Below, in pieces: positions 60,290 through 64,000 of a stretch of 64,000 nucleotides of DNA. Position numbers and translations under genes: made by a program. The stretch's first letter is position 1. Each line of letters begins with the position of its first letter. This DNA comes from Nissolia schottii. Taxonomy: Eukaryota; Streptophyta; Magnoliopsida; Fabales; Fabaceae. A model generated the notes under the pieces. The model did no database searches. It had not been told where the DNA came from and saw only the letters and a list, made by a program, of their open reading frames with translations. The stretch lies in the NCBI GenBank assembly GCA_003254905.1, contig QANU01112422.1, positions 62,001-126,000 on the forward strand, given 5' to 3'.

Positions 60290-61230
60290 ATAGCTCCAAC
60301 TAGTGTTGTTTCTACCATGGTTGAACCATGAGTTTTGATGAACAACAAACTATACCTTATTAAAGACTTCTGTAAGGACTAACTTGTTTGCTCAACTGTG
60401 TAGAACAAATCACATTTATCTTTTGAACCATAAAGAATCATTCAACTACTACAAACCAATTACAATGTAGCTCCTATGATCTCTTGAAGCACCACGAGGA
60501 TATCATATGAACTGGTCTTGCGTCTTGCATCTCAACCATCAACATTCTTTTCAAGAAGTCATTCAAAAGCATCGCAAAATAAATTAAAAGTGATCAAAAA
60601 GCTGGAAAGATATTAGAAGCTGCATGAGAGCCTAAGTCAGCTATTATAAGGTTGGAGAAGTCAAGCAACTCCGTCTAAATGAGACAACTCCTGAAAACTC
60701 TCCAAAAAACCCTAAAAATTGTCAAAGATAGGTAAGAATTCTCAAAGATTGTCCAGAGGGGTAGTGAGAACAATACTTAAATATTGTCTGTGAGAATAAT
60801 ACTCAAGAATGCTCAACTAACATTGGGACTGGGGTAGGCATTTTAAGTCAATCAAGGATAAATTAATTACTGTGTGAGAATCTCTTTCACTCTCATCTCT
60901 TTATATTCTACTAATTGTGTGCATTGATTAATTATTTCATCGCTTCAATAATTTGATCAAACTATTCCCACTGTCCAAGTCGAAATACTTGAGAAATCTA
61001 TTTTAATTTTTTCAGGTGAAAAATAATCTAACGTTGTATGGTTCAACCCCTGTTCTCGTACCTTCAATGGGCTTATCATTGATAATGTCTTATCGTTTTT
61101 GATACTTTACATTAAATGAAGGAAAAAAAAGGGAGGATGGGATATATAGGGGTTAAACTTGACATGGCTCAACCATATGGTAAAGTTGAGTGCAAATTTT
61201 TGCAAGTGGTTTTATCATCAATGGGCTTTC
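60290..61230. mobile_element. Unclassified insertion inside the LINE
   Basis: It interrupts the reverse transcriptase between the NTTIAKDINTSL and SFTPRRGLR segments. The flanks of the insert carry matching inverted words: TACCATGGTTGAACCATGAG at 60313 and, on the minus strand, TACCATATGGTTGAGCCATG ending at 61182. No coding domain is seen. It might be a non-autonomous DNA transposon or an LTR fragment. Confidence 0.5.
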
Positions 61231-62910
61231 TATACTGATGGGTTTCTCTTATATACTACCGGGTTTCACGGGTTTCTTTTTTTGCTCTTCTCAATGGAAG
61301 CCAATGTGATTCTTTCACTCCAAGAAGAGGACTAAGATATATAGAAAGATCGATTGTCTCCCTATCTTTTTAACGTGTGTGCAAACGTTCTAGCTAGTTT
61401 GGTCCTCTCTGCCCAACAAAGTAATTCGCTCCACAGTATTGAAATTGCTCACTCTTCCCCTGGAGATGTCACATTTTCTTTTAGATGATAGCATCTTTTT
61501 TACAAAGGTCACACAACAAGTAGACTGCTAATTAGTTGACATATTCTTGGTCTCTATCAGAGAGGATTTGGCAAACTCGTCAATTTCGACAAATCTGAAC
61601 TCCCTTTTAGCTTAAATGTGACAATTGATAGTTAGAGCATAATCTAAGGATGGCTAATTAATATTAAGGAAGTGGAGATTCACTCAAAGTACCTAGCTAG
61701 GCCTTCTAACTTTTGTTGGTAGATCAAAGATGCAGGTTTTCAAATTTTTCCAATAGAAAGTCTAGAAGAAATTCAAAGGTAAAAAGGATTTGTCAAGGTG
61801 GGGATGGAGATTCTAATCAAGTTAGTTAGTTGCTCAGGATGCACCAAATTACATAATGGGATGCTTTCAAGTCCGTGATGGGCATTGCAGAAACAGAATC
61901 CAAGATTAGCAATTTCTGGTGGGGAAGAAAAGTGGGAGAGCGGAAAACTCACTGGAGGAGTCAAAGTACCCATACAAAGGCTAAACGAGATAGGGGGAAT
62001 TAATAGGATTTTGGAAGTTCAAAGTCTTCAATCAAGCCATGTTGGCAAGAAGACAAGGTTAGTGGATCCTTCAAAACACCAACTCCATGGTTGTAAGTGT
62101 TCTTAAAGCAAAGTATTCCCCAAAAGGTGCCATTTTGGATTCAAAGGAAGGATAAACCACCCCAGTTACAAATAGAGGAGGATTCTTCATCAGTCTTTGT
62201 GGGTTCTATCAAGAGGATACTAACATGTAGGTAATGGAAGATCCATCCACATTTAAGAAGATGATGGTTGGCTCCCTTTGCAAAATGGTCATCGAATATG
62301 GACCCCCAGAGAAAGTAGCCAAACTTCTACATATGTGAGAGACTTAATTATGGGAGCAAGAGACCTGAACATGGAACCATCGGCTAATTGGTAATTCTTG
62401 ATTTTTGAAGCCCACCAAATTCTTGACGTCCCTATTATTTCCATCTCTAAGTAACATGAAAAATTCATTTGGAGGCGGGTGGGGAATCAAGGAACGATGA
62501 GTACAAATTTACTTTGCCTATATATCACTTTATTTAGAGATATGATTCATCTTGGGAATTATCTATGATAGCAACCAAAATAAGCACCAACATGGAATTG
62601 AAGAACATTTGGAAGATTAGAACAACCCCAAAAACTTGAGATTTTCTATGGCAGCTCATTAACGAGGCTCTCCTAGTTCAAGAATACATGTTTAAAAGAG
62701 GAGTTCAAGAGTGGTTGATGAGACACATGGCCATGATTTTCAAGATTTTTGCTGGGTAAAACGCTTATGGTTTGGATCCCCCCCCCCTCGAAATGAGAAT
62801 TAATTTATGATCATGGACCCTCTAATTTAGTGGAAAAGCTTAGTAAAATGCTCTAATGGATCTTCCCAATGAAGGAGTGGAGATTATCATATCTCTGTTA
62901 TATAGCTTGT

Positions 62911-62992
62911 GGAAGTTGCAAAATCATTTGTGCTTTGATAGCAAGGTGTCCACTTAAGAAATGACCATAGCACAAATGATTTTGCAACTTCC
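62911..62992. repeat. Perfect 24 bp inverted repeat
   Basis: GGAAGTTGCAAAATCATTTG plus TGCT at 62911-62934 is perfectly complementary to 62969-62992, with a 34-base loop. It sits at the 3' end of the LINE coding relic. Confidence 0.95.
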
Positions 62993-63064
62993 TCTGCACC
63001 AACAATTCGGTGAGCGAGGTCCCCCACAAGCCCTAGTGTTGTGGTTGGGGCCTTAGTTTGTGGT

Positions 63065-63480
63065 TGTTACGCACCCCCTAATGCAGATCAAGATAAAACA
63101 GGAAAGGAAATCCTTCCTTTCCCGTTAGTTTATTCTAGAAGATTTAGTAGAATAAGAAAGGAATAAAATCTGTAACAGATTTGGGGGCTGATTTGCTATT
63201 CAAATCAGAGAAGCAATGATTTAGGAACTAAATTAGGAAAGAAATAAATTACCCGATTCCTCATAAGCTATAAGAGGAACCGCAGGGGGCCAGGGATAAT
63301 TATCCAGAAATTAGAACAAGGCTTAGGAGGTCAAAGGGAACCTTTAATCCCAGAATTATTTTCTCATCAGCACTCTATTGTATTCATCTAACCAGGAAAT
63401 TCCCCTCTGGAATTACTGGTATTATTAATAAAATACAGCAGCAATTCAGTTATCAATTTCATAAGATACCAGTTGTTACA
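63065..63480 (+). mobile_element. LTR cut off by the assembly gap
   Basis: A 416 bp block starts TGTTACGCACCCCC and ends TTGTTACA, with TG and CA termini. It has a TATA-like CTATAAGAGG near 63269 and an AATAAAAT signal near 63428. The sequence gap begins at the next base, so it could be a solo LTR or the 5' LTR of an element lying in the gap. Confidence 0.65.
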
Positions 63481-64000
63481 NNNNNNNNNNNNNNNNNNNN
63501 NNNNNNNNNNNNNNNNNNNNNNNNNNNNNNNNNNNNNNNNNNNNNNNNNNNNNNNNNNNNNNNNNNNNNNNNNNNNNNNNNNNNNNNNNNNNNNNNNNNN
63601 NNNNNNNNNNNNNNNNNNNNNNNNNNNNNNNNNNNNNNNNNNNNNNNNNNNNNNNNNNNNNNNNNNNNNNNNNNNNNNNNNNNNNNNNNNNNNNNNNNNN
63701 NNNNNNNNNNNNNNNNNNNNNNNNNNNNNNNNNNNNNNNNNNNNNNNNNNNNNNNNNNNNNNNNNNNNNNNNNNNNNNNNNNNNNNNNNNNNNNNNNNNN
63801 NNNNNNNNNNNNNNNNNNNNNNNNNNNNNNNNNNNNNNNNNNNNNNNNNNNNNNNNNNNNNNNNNNNNNNNNNNNNNNNNNNNNNNNNNNNNNNNNNNNN
63901 NNNNNNNNNNNNNNNNNNNNNNNNNNNNNNNNNNNNNNNNNNNNNNNNNNNNNNNNNNNNNNNNNNNNNNNNNNNNNNNNNNNNNNNNNNNNNNNNNNNN
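63481..64000. other. Assembly gap
   Basis: 520 consecutive unresolved bases; nothing can be said about the content. Confidence 1.

Larger units (their letters stand above)
59950..62995 (+). mobile_element. L1-type LINE relic, reverse transcriptase to C-terminal region
   Basis: Plus-strand words follow the order of plant L1 ORF2. LIPKLKRLSHAKEFRPISLCN and TIANRLKIILPSLIGDS lie at about 60055-60200, and FVHGR-like and NTTIAKDINTSL at 60205-60285. After an insertion, SFTPRRGLR lies near 61305 and the active-site strand HFLLDDSIFF near 61475. FGKLVNFDKSELPF lies at 61565-61610, KYLGLPSFVGRSKM at 61690-61730 and ISNFWWGRK near 61905. A C-terminal LINEALLVQEYMFKRGVQ follows near 62650. Many stops and frame changes show an old copy. 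The endonuclease part is not recognised. Confidence 0.85.

Overview
This window looks like nuclear DNA of a flowering plant, probably a eudicot and perhaps a legume. The evidence is plant-type multi-exon genes with AT-rich GT-AG introns, a plant tRNA-His, and plant repeat families (RTE and L1 LINEs, short MITEs, long-LTR Ty3/gypsy elements). The legume guess is inference from overall repeat style. The last 520 bases (63481-64000) are an assembly gap, and single unresolved bases lie at about 14658, 24350, 24793 and 33371.

Five protein genes can be modelled exon by exon. They are: the 3' part of PIG-U, a GPI transamidase subunit (+, 85-7278); a mitochondrial NFU4/5-type iron-sulfur scaffold (-, 11167-13652); a long remorin (+, 20704-22945); a three-RRM RNA-binding protein (-, 39376-47945); and an oil-body class 3 lipase of the OBL1 type (-, 56569-58288) whose 5' exons are not visible. 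A tRNA-His(GUG) gene lies at 13933-14004. These are unrelated housekeeping or membrane genes, not an operon or pathway cluster.

Most of the rest is transposon sediment. From about 24.4 to 38 kb and from 51 to 56 kb the sequence is dominated by one family of about 3 kb LTR-like blocks with TGTAACATCC and GGGTGTTACA ends. Four are near complete: 24442-30339 (minus, split by the next one), 27051-29941 (plus), 30622-34198 (plus, perfect 5 bp site duplication) and 52439-55518 (minus). Two are partial, at about 8697-9986 and 50985-52136. One sits inside another. One sits inside a seven-copy tandem array, unit about 550 bp, of a Ty3/gypsy reverse transcriptase fragment (30444-37870). Further relics are LTRs at 19535-19965, 46084-46547 and 63065-63480, RTE LINE tails at 7.9 and 43.8 kb, and an L1-type LINE at 59.95-62.99 kb that is itself interrupted.

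The introns of the real genes have also been colonised: a 1.76 kb foldback and a 171 bp MITE in PIG-U, a SINE-like piece in the remorin gene, and a related MITE, a Helitron-like 3' end and an LTR in the RRM gene. I found no sign of a defence, biosynthetic or other undescribed gene system. The most unusual structures are the foldback, the reverse transcriptase tandem array, and the copy-specific minisatellites inside the LTR family.
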